Positions 34,960-45,639 of a stretch of DNA of 64,000 nucleotides are shown here, in pieces. The stretch lies in the NCBI RefSeq assembly GCF_050624435.1, contig NC_134539.1, forward strand, positions 49,260,001 to 49,324,000. Direction: 5' to 3'. Under the pieces are notes generated by a model, which made no database searches, was not told the DNA's origin, and saw only the letters and a list, made by a program, of their open reading frames with translations. The position numbers and the translations under genes are program-made. Every line of letters starts with the position of its first letter. Position 1 is the stretch's first letter. The stretch comes from Tenrec ecaudatus (Eukaryota; Chordata; Mammalia; Afrosoricida; Tenrecidae).

Positions 34960-35350
34960 CTCTTGTCCTCTGACTCTTGACTCCACTGCCGCCACTCCTC
35001 TGCTGTCACAGCTTTCTGTCAGTGGATCAAGGTTCAACGCACAAGAGATCTCAGGGTACAAAGGATGCACTCCACTCTTGCCTTTACTTTCTTGATGCTA
35101 GTTTAAGACCACCCCTTCCTGATTCTAAGATGGCTCATTTTATACTTAGCAGGACTGCAAAACTGGCCAATCCCCACATTAGCGTTCCAAGTTTTTATAA
35201 TCAGAATTAATTCTGTTAACAATTGCTCACAGTGGAATCATTTAATCACATCTTCCCCCACAGTCTCTTACCTGGGCTAATCAGGAAAAGAATATTCCCA
35301 ATCAACAGGGTTGGTTGGTGGGAGTTACAAAAATTATGCCTAGAACAAAC
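34960..35350 (-). repeat. LTR-like segment
   Basis: GATGCACTCCACTCTTGCC, CCTGATTCTAAGATGGCTC and GTTACAAAAATTATGCCTAG; the last is echoed at 51150 (GTTACAAAAACTATGCATAG). Colinear blocks with 32600-33290 and 50560-51200 suggest one family. Confidence 0.45.
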
Positions 35351-36352
35351 ATATTAAATAACTCACTTTACTCAATATCAAATAGCTATGCTCAGAAAAG
35401 CAGCCAGACACCAAGCAGCTTATACTGTACAAGATTCCATTTATATGGAGTTTAAGCACAGGCTCACTAATCTACTGTGACAGAAATGACTTTTAAAAAG
35501 ACCTGGCTAGGCTAGGTCTCTAAAGAAAAAAAGCAACAGGGAACTTTCTGGAATAATGTCTGTTATCTTGGTTGGGGTTTAGAAAATATGATTGTAAACA
35601 TTTGCCAAGATTTATTGGGATTGTATCGCTAAGATCTAAGCGTTTTTGCTCTATGTAAAGTAGACTTCAGTTTAAAACGAGAAGGATTTGAGGCAAAACT
35701 CCTCCTTTTGTAGAGTTAAGCACAGGCGTACGCCTACTTCCTGTAAATGGCTCCATAGTAAGCATTGTAGGTTTTGCAAGCCATATGGTTGCTGTTGCAA
35801 CTATTTTACTCCACCAGTGTAATGGGAAGACAGTCATAGACAAAACAAAATGAATGTCCACAACTGCCCTACAGTAAACTGTTTATAAAACAGGTGACAA
35901 GCCAGATGTGACCCATGTGCTATATAGTTTGCTAACCCCTGGCACAGCAAATAGAAGATACACCTTCCAAATTAATTTATACATTGCATGTGCCCATACA
36001 CTGACAGACACAATTATTAGAAGCCTAAATTATGGCTCCTAATGTGAATTTTTTGATACTCATCTAAAATAAGATAACCCCACCCAAAGAAATTTTTTAA
36101 ATAAGATAACACAGAAAAATGTTTTTACATTAATTTTAATAACTATGGCTAGATTCTGAAAACTATAACCAAGAACAGGGAAAATACTTGAATTAATTTT
36201 GTCAGTAATAACAATAGCAAACTGGCTAGTAGTAACTGTAGCACATGCTGGAAACTTAAACACAAATTTAGATAGAAACACTAAAAACTTATGCATTACG
36301 CTGACATCCAGATTTCTATGTTATAATGATGTTCTTAAAAATGCCCAATATT

Positions 36353-38510
36353 CGATACAGGGGACTGCACCGGAGACACAGGGTGGGAATTGCACCTGAC
36401 CTGATCCCACCACACCGAGGCAAATCACTGGGGGAGTGCAGCGGAACAGCAAGGGAATAGAGTGGCAAGGTCCCCAGGGAATGCTGAAAGTGGACTTTGG
36501 GGCCAGGGCGTGATGCACCAACAGACTGGACTGGAAAACGCTCCTAAGGGCCAGCAAACTATCCCTGAACTAACTACAAGCTTTTCTCTTGTGAACTGTT
36601 TTGTTCTGTTCTTTGTCAGTGGTTTGTTTTTGTTGTTTTGTTGTCTGGTTGTATACTGTTGCTTTGTTTTCCTGTCTTGTTTTCGTGCATGTTAGTGTCT
36701 CCACAGGTCTGTCTGAATAGGACAGGCTGGATGAACTATCTGGAGGAAAAACAACGGGACCGACAGTTCCGGGGGGACTTGGGGTGGGGGGGTAGGGGGG
36801 ATAAGGAAGTGGTGTTAACAAACACAGGGACAAGGGAAAAACATGGGACCCCAAATGGTAGAGAGGGGGGAGTGGCAGGCCTGGTGGGAAATGATCAAGG
36901 GTAAGGTTGCTTAGAGAAGAGGTATACTCTAGCCCAGGTGGCGATAAAGCATGGTAGTAGGGCAGGAGGAAAGTCAAGGGAGATGGAGGAAAGAGCTAGG
37001 AGTCAAAGGGCATTTATGGAGGTCTAGACAAAGACATGTACATGCAAATATATAAAGGAGGATGGGGAAATAGATCTATGTGTCTATATTTACAGGTTAA
37101 GTATTAAGGTGGTGGAAGGACCTTGGGCCTCTACTCAAACACTCCCTCAATGCATGAATACCTTCTTTTATTAAATTGGAACTCTATGATGCTCACTCTC
37201 CCAACACAACGGCTGGAGCCAAAGTGGGTGAACAAGTAAATGTGGTGAAGAAAGCTGATGGTGCCCAGCTATCAAAAGAGATAGTGACTGGGGTCTTAAA
37301 GGCTTGAAGATAAACAAGCGGCCATCTAGCTCAGAAGCAACAAAGTCCACATGGAAGAACACACCAGCCTGTGTGATCGAGTGGTCCCAAAGGGATCAGT
37401 TACCAGGCATCAAAGAACAAAAAAATCATATCATTGACTACACACCTCCATGATAGGATTGCTGAAGACAAATGGGTGCATAAGCAAATATGGTGAAGAA
37501 AGCTGATGGTGCCCGGCTATCAAAAGAGATAGTGTCTGGGGTCTTAAAGGCTTGAAGGTGAACAAGCGGCCATCTAGCTCAGAAGCAAAAAAGCCCACAT
37601 GGAAGAAGCACACCGGCCAGTGCGATCACGAGGTGCCCAAGGGACCAGGTATAAGGCATCATGCAAAAAAAAAAAAAAGATATACGTGTGTGTATGTATG
37701 TGTATATGTATATATGTATATATATTACCATAGTAAATGAAGGGGGAAGTGCAGAGTGGAGAACCAAGGCCCAAGTGCCGGCCAATGGAGATCTCCTCAT
37801 AGAGGGGTTTAGGAGAGGAGATGGGTTAATTAGGGTGCGAGGTGGTACCGATGAAGAACACAGCTTTCCCCCAGATCCTGGATGCTTCCTCCCCCCAACT
37901 ACCATGATCCGAATTCTACCTTGCAGGGCTGGATAGGGCAGAGGCTGTACACTGGTACATATGAGGGCTGGAGGTACAGGGAATCCAGGGTAGATGATAC
38001 CTTCAGGACCAAGGGTGTGAGGGAGGATGCTGGGAGAGTGGAGGGTGAGTGGGTTGGAAAGGAGGAACTGATTACAAGGATCCACATGTGACCTCTTCCC
38101 TGGGAGAGGGACAGCAGAGAAGGGGGGGAAGGGAGACTCCGGATAGGGCAAGATATGACCAAATAACGAGGTATAAATTACCAAGGGCACATGAGAGAGG
38201 GGGGAAAGGGAAAGGGGGGGAAAAAAAAGAGGACCTGATGCAAGGGGCTTAAGTGGAGAGCAAATGCTTTGAGAATGATTGGGGCAGGGAATGTATGGAT
38301 GTGCTTTATACAATTGATGTATGTATATGTATGGATTGTGGTAAGAGTTGTATGAGTCCCTAATAAAATGTAAAAAAAGAAAAGAGGAGAAAAAAATGAT
38401 TAGGGCAAAGACTGTACAGATGTGCTTTATACAATTGATGTATGTATATGTATGAACTGTGATAAGAATTGTATGAGCCCCAATAAATTGTTTAAAAAAA
38501 GAAACTAGAA
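36353..38510 (+). mobile_element. Young L1-lineage element, 2.16 kb, perfect 16-bp target duplication
   Basis: AAAAATGCCCAATATT is identical at 36337-36352 and 38511-38526. The left border TT/AAAAA fits the L1 endonuclease site. Inside are the TGCACCAACAGACTGGAC region, a G-rich GGGGACTTGGGGTGGG block, two tandem units of the GAAAGCTGATGGTGCCC module (about 37249 and 37498), a TGTATGTA microsatellite, and two tandem 3' ends (38255-38380 and 38395-38510). The 317-aa minus-strand frame at 37579-38532 is a low-complexity shadow. Confidence 0.93.
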
Positions 38511-40019
38511 AAAAATGCCCAATATTACACACATTTATATAGCTGATGCCACATTACAAATATTCAAAATTAAAGGCCCCAACTATTTCTCATTGTTTTT
38601 TTAAAGGACTTACATAACTAAATTTGGTTCTCACCCTTCACCCAACTTAGACAAAATATGAGTGGCCAGCCCTATTGACCTTATTAGTTGGCAAGCAAAC
38701 TTCTCTGTCTACAACTAAGAAAGTAGAAAATTTCTATTTAAAAGTCTCCAAGTAATATTTTAAAACCACATTTCCGGAATTTACTTTTTAAAATACAGAT
38801 TCAACTAATCAGTCAACTAATCAGTTCTTTTTCTTTTAAGACCTCAACTTTGTTTTCTAAGTGTTTTTGCTGCAAAACATGTAAACAAAATCCAAATTCC
38901 TTCATTGAGAGATGGTCCCTATCTTTAACAGTTACTTGTTCATAACCTCTACTTCCCACATTAGAACAGCATGACAGTCCTGGGACAGCATTCCTCAACT
39001 CTAAAACAACAAATTATTTTAAATATCTCTATGTATTCATTGTTGCCACATAAAACTCTAGAATCAGAAATTACATTTCCGGTAAGACCGAAACAACATT
39101 CACTTTACCTATCTTCTTCCTCCCACCAATTCATACCCAGACCCCAACTGGGTCTTATCTATGAGGCTTCACTTTTTCTATGAATCTGAGTTAACATTCT
39201 CAAATAAGAAAGTGACATTAATTTCTACCAAAAAAATTCTTTTGAGTTCCACCAAGAGAGACTTTTGCGATTACTTTCTACACATAAATAAGATCAAAAC
39301 TTGCAAAAGCAAATCAACTCTACCCAACTCCAAAAGACAGTATTAGTGGTTAAGTAACCAATATGTTAATTTTAGAATCCGATTGTTAATCTCAATTGTG
39401 ATTTGCTTGTTTTTAGGACATTTAAGAAACACCAAGAGGGCTTCAAAAAGTATGTGGGCAAATGGGGTAAAAAGATAATGGAGTTTTCCCACAAACCTTT
39501 TTATGACTCCTCACAGGAGCAACACCCAGTCCAAAGAGTGTAAATGAAGTGCTGAAATTGCTAACAAGAGGACAATACAGAAAGCAATGGAAGAACAGAA
39601 AGCAGTGGAACAACTATACATAAGTCAGCCTACGATATTTAAAATATATACCATATGAATATGTAAGATGCGTTATTCATTCACAGTACAGTCATCTGAA
39701 TCTGAACTATAAGTCACCTTAGAGCTTGACTTTCAACTCTTCTATCTCAACGATCAAATTGCTAAGGGAAACCTTAAGCAAAATTTTATTTTAAAAACCT
39801 CATTCTGAAAAAAAAGAAAGAAAACCCCATTCTGATAAGTATTGCTGATTTACACTTAAAACGGAAATGATGTTTAATGTAAAAGAAATATTATTATGAT
39901 ATATAAATTATCCAACTCTTGCTGCTCACCTTTCAGAAAGAACCCTCATTGCTGGCAGCTAGATGTAATGGGGGGGAAAAAAAAGGAAGGGAGGGAGGAA
40001 GGGAGGGAAGGATGGAAGA

Positions 40020-40200
40020 AAAAGTCAGGCTTTAGAACCAGAAAGACATGGGTTTGAACTGTACTGCACACTCCCAGGGACATTAACTTTCTAAGCACAG
40101 TTTTTAATTTCTAAAAAAGGGCTATTAATACTATCTTTGCAGGACCGTCATAATGATTACTGAAAATACATGTAAAGTAAACTCAGTCACAGGACTTGAA
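40020..40200 (+). repeat. MIR
   Basis: CAGGCTTTAGAACCAGAAAG, ACATGGGTTTGAACTG, GCTATTAATACTATCTTTGC and ATACATGTAAAGTAAAC follow the full MIR order (head, core, tail). It lies about 370 bp downstream of PTBP3 exon 2. Confidence 0.85.
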
Positions 40201-40572
40201 GCTTTTTTTTTGAAGCTTTATTGTTATTTTTATCACTCATAAGCACATCCATGAGAGAGAATACAAGAAAGGACAGGATAAAGGAAAAAAGCAGAGCTGA
40301 GGTTGAGTTTAACTGCTAAAACAGAGCAAAATAAAAATGCTGATAATTCAAGTAAAACTTAGGGCTAACCCTTTTATTACTCACAATTTTAAATAAACAC
40401 GACACTGTAGCTACTCTTTGGAAAATCCAAAATTAGCTACAGATCTACTTATTTTGGAGCTAAATTTTAAACACAGTAAAATGAGCAATTTTATGAATAG
40501 GTGAAATAGTTTCACGCCTGGGGAAAAAAATCCCAAAAACTGAGCTATTAAAGGAGAGTAAACGATTCCTAC

Positions 40573-40606
40573 CTTTAAACAACTGCTATTAAGATCTGTA
40601 ACAACA
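40573..40606 (-). CDS. PTBP3: PTBP3 exon 2 (34-nt exon, residues 3-14)
   Basis: The exon lies between acceptor CATATAG (AG at 40608-40607) and donor GTAGG (from 40572). It completes Gly3 and encodes VVTDLNSSCLK, ending on a codon boundary before the CGG of exon 3. Human PTBP3, from memory, reads VVTDLITVGLK here. The ends match, but four middle residues differ in a way two offset one-base indels would explain. The final Lys with Arg15 forms the first basic pair of the nuclear-localisation region. The exon is too short for ORF-based detection and was found by searching for the missing link between exons 1 and 3. A CU-rich tract precedes the acceptor. Confidence 0.87.
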
Positions 40607-40608
40607 CT

Positions 40609-40640
40609 ATATGGAAAAAGTAAGAAGAGAAAATGGAAAA
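40609..40640 (-). promoter_or_regulatory. PTBP3: CU-rich tract before PTBP3 exon 2
   Basis: In transcript orientation the 30 nt before the acceptor read TTTTCTCTTCTTACTTTTTC then CATATAG. UCUU and CUCUU are the classical PTB-family binding motifs, so this polypyrimidine tract could also let PTB proteins control this 34-nt exon. Function is inference. Confidence 0.5.
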
Positions 40641-41180
40641 CAAAGTTAGAGAACAAGTTTTGTAAAGACAGAGGCTTTAAGATCAAAGACAAAAGAAAAA
40701 GCATCTCACTAACAAAATAGAAAAATGTGATGAGTTGTGAAATATGAAAGAAAAATGAGGGGACGGCTGATAGGTGCCGAGTATAAAAGCAGTCTTAGCA
40801 GCAATGTAAGAAACAAGCAATGAGTCAAATTCTTATTAATAGAGGGGGAAAATTTTTAAGTTGTGCTTAAATGTGAGGAAGTAAATCCACTGACCTCTTA
40901 TTAACAAATCCAAATCATATAAAAGGGCTAGCTTTCAAGTCACTAGTCTGAATTAGCAGGGTCTGAAGTTTAATTTTTTTTTTAAAGCCAGAGTTTGGAT
41001 TTTATAGAAATAAAAGGAATCATTCAAGCTTGCACTGACCACCCCAAAATACAGTGAAGACAAAACAAATAAAAACATCCAATTTCAGACATGAAAATTT
41101 TCCGTGGAAGAAGTTAAAAAAAAATTCTGCCAAGTTAAAACTCAATGTAAAGTATCTTTTGGGAGAAATGAGCTTATCTC

Positions 41181-41181
41181 A

Positions 41182-41216
<35 letters not shown>
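41181..41216. repeat. (CT)n(CA)n compound microsatellite
   Basis: ACTCTCTCTCTC runs into about 12 CA units. Confidence 0.95.
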
Positions 41217-41344
41217 CTTAAGGAACAACAGTAAAAATGCTTTTTATTTATCAAGGAAAAAACCTTGTTCAGCTGGTAGGAAAATAAATTTAACTAGTTA
41301 ACTAAAGACAAAACTTCAGCGTTCAAAAAATCACACTCCTTTCT

Positions 41345-41520
41345 CGATACCGCTGCTCAGTGGATTCCACCGACTCTTAGCAACCCTATACAGGGCAGAG
41401 TAAAACGGCCCTGCGGGTTTCCGAGTAGAAAGCCTCGGTCCCTGAGGAGCCACGGTGGTTTCGAACTGCTGACCTTGTTGTGGTCAGCAACCCAACCCTT
41501 AAGCCACTAACCCCAAACAT
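41345..41520 (-). repeat. AfroSINE, antisense
   Basis: CCGACTCTTAGCAACCCTAT, GGTTTCGAACTGCTGACC, CAGCAACCCAACCCTTAAGCC. Well preserved antisense copy in PTBP3 intron 1. Confidence 0.9.
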
Positions 41521-42340
41521 AACCTTAAAGCACCCAGGCTTCCTCACCCTTTTTCACACCAGGATGTAAAAACTCTTGTACAGTTACGCCAGACAAAAAT
41601 CAGTTTAACACCGAGGAAACTGTCTTCAATTAATAGTTTGTATGCATACTTCCTTAAAAAAAGTCAATGAAATTCTACATGATATTAATAACCTAGGTCA
41701 TCATTCTAGAAAAACAAATATATGTTTCGACTATGTAAATTTAATTGGGGCAATCATCAGTAGGTTGGTTGGTTTGTTTTTCTTGTAGATTTCTGAACCT
41801 TAGTTCATTTCTCTAAAACTTAAATGTGTAAATACCTCTGGTATTCTTTTTGCATAAATAATAAAATTGTGCAATAACTAGTTATAGGTCCTGATGCAAA
41901 GTGCAAATCATGTTACTACTTGAACTTCCAATGTCTGTATCATTGCCCACATATTTTAAACCAATCAGCTCACTCGTAGCTGTAACATTGCTAATGGGGG
42001 GAAGAGGCTCACTTTTTCAACACTTGCAAAATGACTAAATTTGCCAGGGTCCAAAAGCAACAGCGAAAGTGCCTAACAGGAGGGTTTTTGTTTTTTTTTA
42101 ACCAACTTTCTAACACAAAAAGCTAGACTGCTTCCTGATCTCAAATCAACCCAAGTAACGACAAGTCACTAGGGGCATCACTTCACAAAGAAAACAGCAG
42201 AAGTTTGCACACAAGATAAAGTGTCATTGGCTAAGGTAAAATGAGTTTTCAACAAAGCTCTTGGGGAAGCTTCAATTAAACAATACAAGTAGCTCAAAAT
42301 CGACAAAAATGCTTCCAAGAACAGCATCCCAATAAACATC
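41521..42340. other. PTBP3 intron 1, no assignable elements
   Basis: AT-rich unique-looking sequence between the AfroSINE and the CpG-rich shore at 42.36 kb. Nothing else could be supported. Confidence 0.5.
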
Positions 42341-42359
42341 TACAGCTGTATTTGGCCTG

Positions 42360-42600
42360 ACGTCTGCGGGAGCGCAACCTGTACGCAAAGGAGGGAATCC
42401 AATGTATTATACAGACTTACGTAACCCGGCGACGCCAAGAGAAACGAAACGCGGTGAGTGTAAAAGCGACGGAAGGTGTCGACGCTTTCCGCAGCCCGAG
42501 CCTCATCAACTACCGGGCAGCACGAGCAAGCCCCCTCGGGTCCACAGCGGAGACGCCACGGAGAATCTGTCGTCAAGCGAGTAGGCAGCAGGCAACACAA
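42360..42600 (-). promoter_or_regulatory. CpG-rich shore with donor-like site, possible alternative first exon
   Basis: A small CpG-rich patch separate from the main island. On the minus strand it ends in CCGGGTTAC|GTAAGTCTG (last exon base 42421), a good donor consensus on the intron side. PTBP3 has isoforms that start at exon 3, which need a different 5' exon. No in-frame link is needed for a non-coding exon, so this remains a candidate only. Confidence 0.3.
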
Positions 42601-42799
42601 AACCCGAAATGCAGCGTGGAAAAAAAAAGTGGATTTACAGTCTCCCAGAAAGCTGGAGAGTTGTTTTTGTTTTTCATCTTGATGTGCATCTCCTGCAACC
42701 TTCCATGAATCCCGAACTCATAATGGAGCTGCTTCTTTGATTAAAGTATCTACCCACTAGGTCTTCGTTGAAATAGTTAGGCCAGTGACCGCAGAGCGC

Positions 42800-42801
<2 letters not shown>

Positions 42802-42843
<42 letters not shown>
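42802..42843. repeat. (CA)n microsatellite at the edge of the PTBP3 CpG island
   Basis: About 21 uninterrupted CA units, inside intron 1 and about 0.75 kb downstream of the PTBP3 start codon. On the transcribed strand it reads (GT)n. It produces valine/cysteine and threonine/histidine runs in shadow frames, which are not genes. Confidence 0.98.
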
Positions 42844-42844
<1 letters not shown>

Positions 42845-42949
42845 TTTGGAGGGAGGCGATCGAGCAGGTCGCTTCGAATGCTTGTTTCCCCACCCCCCGC
42901 TCTGAATTCGATCGCCTGGAAAAAGTCCTCGGAAAGACTGCATTTGCTA

Positions 42950-44430
42950 CCTTGCACACACGGCCGGGGACTCGCCAAGTTTCCTAGGGGCCGAGTGGAC
43001 GGCGGGCAGCGCCCCGGGTCACCACCCCAGCCCGGCCTCGCGCACCAGCCGGGGGCCGCGGGCCGCCGTCCCTTGGCAGTTCCGAGATCCCGCGCGGGGC
43101 CCGGGCTCCGGGACGAGGGCGCCGCCCAGACGGGCGCGGACGCGGCCGCCCGCCTCCCCGCCAGGGGAAGCTCCGCCGCCCTCGACACCTCACCGGTAAA
43201 CAGCGACTCCGCGAGCGGGGACGCCCGCCCGCCCGCCCCCGGCGCCGCGCACCATTTTCTGAAAGGAAGTGCCGGCAGGCCGGGCTCCGGCGGCTCGCGG
43301 CGGGAGGGCGGCCCCCGGCACGCGAAGCGGGCTCTCTTCGCTTCCCGGCGTGGGCCGGGCGAGTGAAAGCGGGGCGGCCGTCGGGCCGAGGGCCGACGGG
43401 CAGCTCTCCGCGACTCGGGGCGCCCCCGCGAGCGCCCGGAAGCCCCGCCGTCGGGCTCGGCCGGGCGGCTCCGCGGACGCCGGCGCCCCGCCCGGCTCCC
43501 CGGCCTGGGCGCCGTTCCGCCGAGAGCCGTGAGGAAGCAGGGCGAGCTCGCTCGGCGGGGCGCGAGCGCCACGACACCTCGCACTTACCCATCCATGGCC
43601 CAGACGGAGGAGCGCGCGGTGCGGGGACGGACGAGCTCGCCGAGAGCGCAGGGAGGAGGCGGGGGCGGCCGGGCGGCTCCGGGGACCGGCGCGCGGCGCT
43701 TCTTGCGAGCCCCAGCCGGTCCGAGGTGGAACCAGAGTGGGAAACAGGGGCGGGGACCGGGCACGCTCCCGCCGCCGCCGCGCCCCCGCCTTCCCCACCC
43801 CGCGAGCGCGTCCCCGCCGCGCCTAGCCCCGCCCCGGGAGCGTCGACGCCCTCCCTCGGGGCCGCCCCTAGGCTGGCGCCCACCCGTCGCCCCGCCCCCA
43901 ACAGACCGCAAGCTCGGCTCCAGGGCGCCCTCTTCCGCCCTCGCCCTGAGACTCCGCCTCCCCGCCCGCCCTCCCCCCTGACCCCGGGCCGCCCGCCTGC
44001 GTGCGCGGGAGCGCGCGCCTTGTGCTGTCCGCTGCGCGGCCCCGCCTGGCCCTCCGGCGGTCTCGGCGGGGCTTCCGCCTTGGCCGAGCTGGTCGGCCGA
44101 CTTGAACCTTTCTTTCTACGGCTGGGAAAAGTCTCGCGGACCAGACTCAGAGCTCAGGGGGCGGTTCACGAGGACGCTGAGCCGCGCGGGAATGGCCTGG
44201 GGTTGGAGCGTGGCGGAAGCGCGACGGACTCAGGCGCGCCGCCTGCCGGCCGGGCGCTCGCAACGGCCTTCGGAGCCCGGGGCCCCGCCGCCCGGGGAAG
44301 CCCGCGCTCGGGGCCGGCGAGATGGAACCCCAGCTTTGCGAGGTCCGCGCCGTCGCCTGCCAGCGCTGGAAGGCGACCCCTGGGACCAGCGCGACTGGGA
44401 AGATGCATGAAGTGCGACTTGAGACCGATT
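42950..44430 (-). promoter_or_regulatory. PTBP3: CpG-island promoter of PTBP3
   Basis: A 1.5-kb block of very high G+C with dense CpG, in sharp contrast to the AT-rich flanks. It spans the PTBP3 start codon at 43596. Upstream (43.8-44.1 kb) are several CCCGCCCC/GGGGCGG Sp1-type boxes and GC-alternating NRF1-like stretches. No TATA box is seen near a plausible start, as expected for a broad housekeeping promoter. All long ORFs here are stop-poor GC artefacts. CpG islands of this kind often fire divergently, but no plus-strand exon could be supported. Confidence 0.9.
43589..43596 (-). CDS. PTBP3: PTBP3 exon 1, coding part (start codon)
   Basis: Only eight coding bases, ATGGATGG, followed directly by the strong donor GTAAGTGC at 43588-43581. 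The context GGCC-ATG-G has the Kozak +4 G. The exon encodes Met-Asp and the first two bases of Gly3, which exon 2 completes with its first base. PTBP1 and PTBP2 also begin Met-Asp-Gly, so a tiny coding first exon fits the family. The 5' UTR extends upstream (higher coordinates) inside the CpG island; its start cannot be fixed from sequence. Confidence 0.9.
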
Positions 44431-44669
44431 AAGTTTGGGTCTCTGAGGGCGTTTCCATCCGACGGCTCGGGATTGAGTGTACGTGGAAATGCGCACTGCA
44501 CACGTACGCAGTGGACACTCTTCCAGAATTTTCGTTCTTCCCCTGTGATAACACCTCGGTGGGAAGTGATTGCCCTTCCCAATACACACACCCCCTTTTA
44601 TATTTTCTCCCCCAAGATGCTCTGTTCAGAGTTTCCTAGCCAGGAATCATTTCCCACTAGATCCTTTCC

Positions 44670-44840
44670 CTCTGTTGGGTGCCGTCGAGTTTTTTCACGC
44701 ATACCAACACCACGTGACCGAGTGGACCTGCCCTAGGGCTTAAAACCCATCGTCTTCGCTGGAGCCCATCCCCCAGGCCTTGCTCCCAAGGTTGTGGAGG
44801 GATTCGAACCACCAACCTTTCAGTTAGCCTCTGAGCAAAA
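44670..44840 (-). repeat. AfroSINE, antisense
   Basis: TTGGGTGCCGTCGAGTTTTTTC at the left, AACACCACGTGACCG, and GATTCGAACCACCAACC at the right. It lies just upstream of the PTBP3 CpG island. Confidence 0.8.
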
Positions 44841-45639
44841 AAGTATTATTTGCAACAACGCTCTTGGTCTTACCCTTTCATAGGCTGTGTAATTCTGAAA
44901 AGGAATGATTTTCAATTCGTAGCTTTTTAAAAATGCGAGCCGCTAAACCCGGTCCTTGGCCACATTTTTAACCATAGTAGAAGGAAGAGGGCTTTTCACC
45001 TTGGATCCCCATTTGAAGAGCAAATAGGAACCTCAGTAAGTTGGGCGCATAAAGAGACTTAAAAGTGTGAATTCACCCCGTCATGCAGTTGCTGTTTATT
45101 GTCTACTATAAGCCAAGCCCTCCACGCAAAAATTAGCGCTTCCAACCTTCAGTTTATTCCATCTTTTTGGTAGAAAACAATTTTCAAATAGCAAGTAGTT
45201 CAGTGATGTCATTTTTAAAATCTCTGACCTCGGATACATTTTGTTTTGTGTGTTAAGTCCAACTATTAAGTAGCGGTTTTTAAGTATTTCCACCCTACAT
45301 TGCCAGGTGAGTATTAAAAATATCACTAAGAAGCTGCTGATACAGTCATATTATTATTGTCTTTGGGGTATACTGTTGATAACCTTTCCTTAATTCTTTT
45401 TAGCTACACAAATAACAAGGATATATACTAATTTCAGGAAATGTAAACCTAAACTATTAAAAGAGTGTATATTTTCGTTCTAAATCGCCCGTCCATAATA
45501 ACCACTGTAAGGATGTATGTGCATGCTTCTAGACTGACCTTTATACTTGCCTCTCCTACTTGAAAGTTCTAGAGACTTTTTTTTATGCCAATACTTTTCA
45601 TCTTCTTAATTCTTTTGAGACTACAAAAAACTGATGGCA

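Larger units (their letters stand above)
1..43800 (-). other. PTBP3: PTBP3 gene body, 5' part (promoter to RRM1 exon; continues past left edge)
   Basis: PTBP3 (ROD1) is an RNA-binding protein with four RRM domains that regulates splicing by binding CU-rich pre-mRNA. It acts mainly in the nucleus. Four exon segments on the minus strand join in one open frame (phases agree: 8 nt, 34 nt, 85 nt, 170 nt) to give residues 1-99. These cover the N-terminal tail, both basic parts of the nuclear-localisation region and the start of RRM1. The exon 3 peptide (RGSDELLSSGIINGPF) matches PTBP3 rather than PTBP1 (RGSDELFSTCVTNGPF) or PTBP2 (RGSDELLSGSVLSSPN), as remembered. Introns are about 3.0, 22.7 and 14.1 kb. 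The exon completing RRM1 is not in the window. The exact transcription start is not visible, so the upper limit is approximate. Confidence 0.93.

Noticed and set aside
37579-38532. 317-aa minus-strand ORF
   Set aside because: It is entirely within the young L1-lineage insertion, antisense to it, and low in complexity. The same frame recurs in the copy at 61588-62412 only because the copies are nearly identical.
39926-39945. GAAAG|GTGAGC donor near 39930 as the end of PTBP3 exon 2
   Set aside because: The upstream frame gives no VVTD-like peptide, whereas 40606-40573 gives the right length, phase and sequence.
42984-44736. Long overlapping ORFs (up to 457 aa) in the CpG island on both strands
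   Set aside because: They are proline/arginine/alanine-rich, overlap in several frames, and result from scarce stop codons in GC-rich DNA. The real start codon of PTBP3 with its donor lies inside and uses only eight coding bases.
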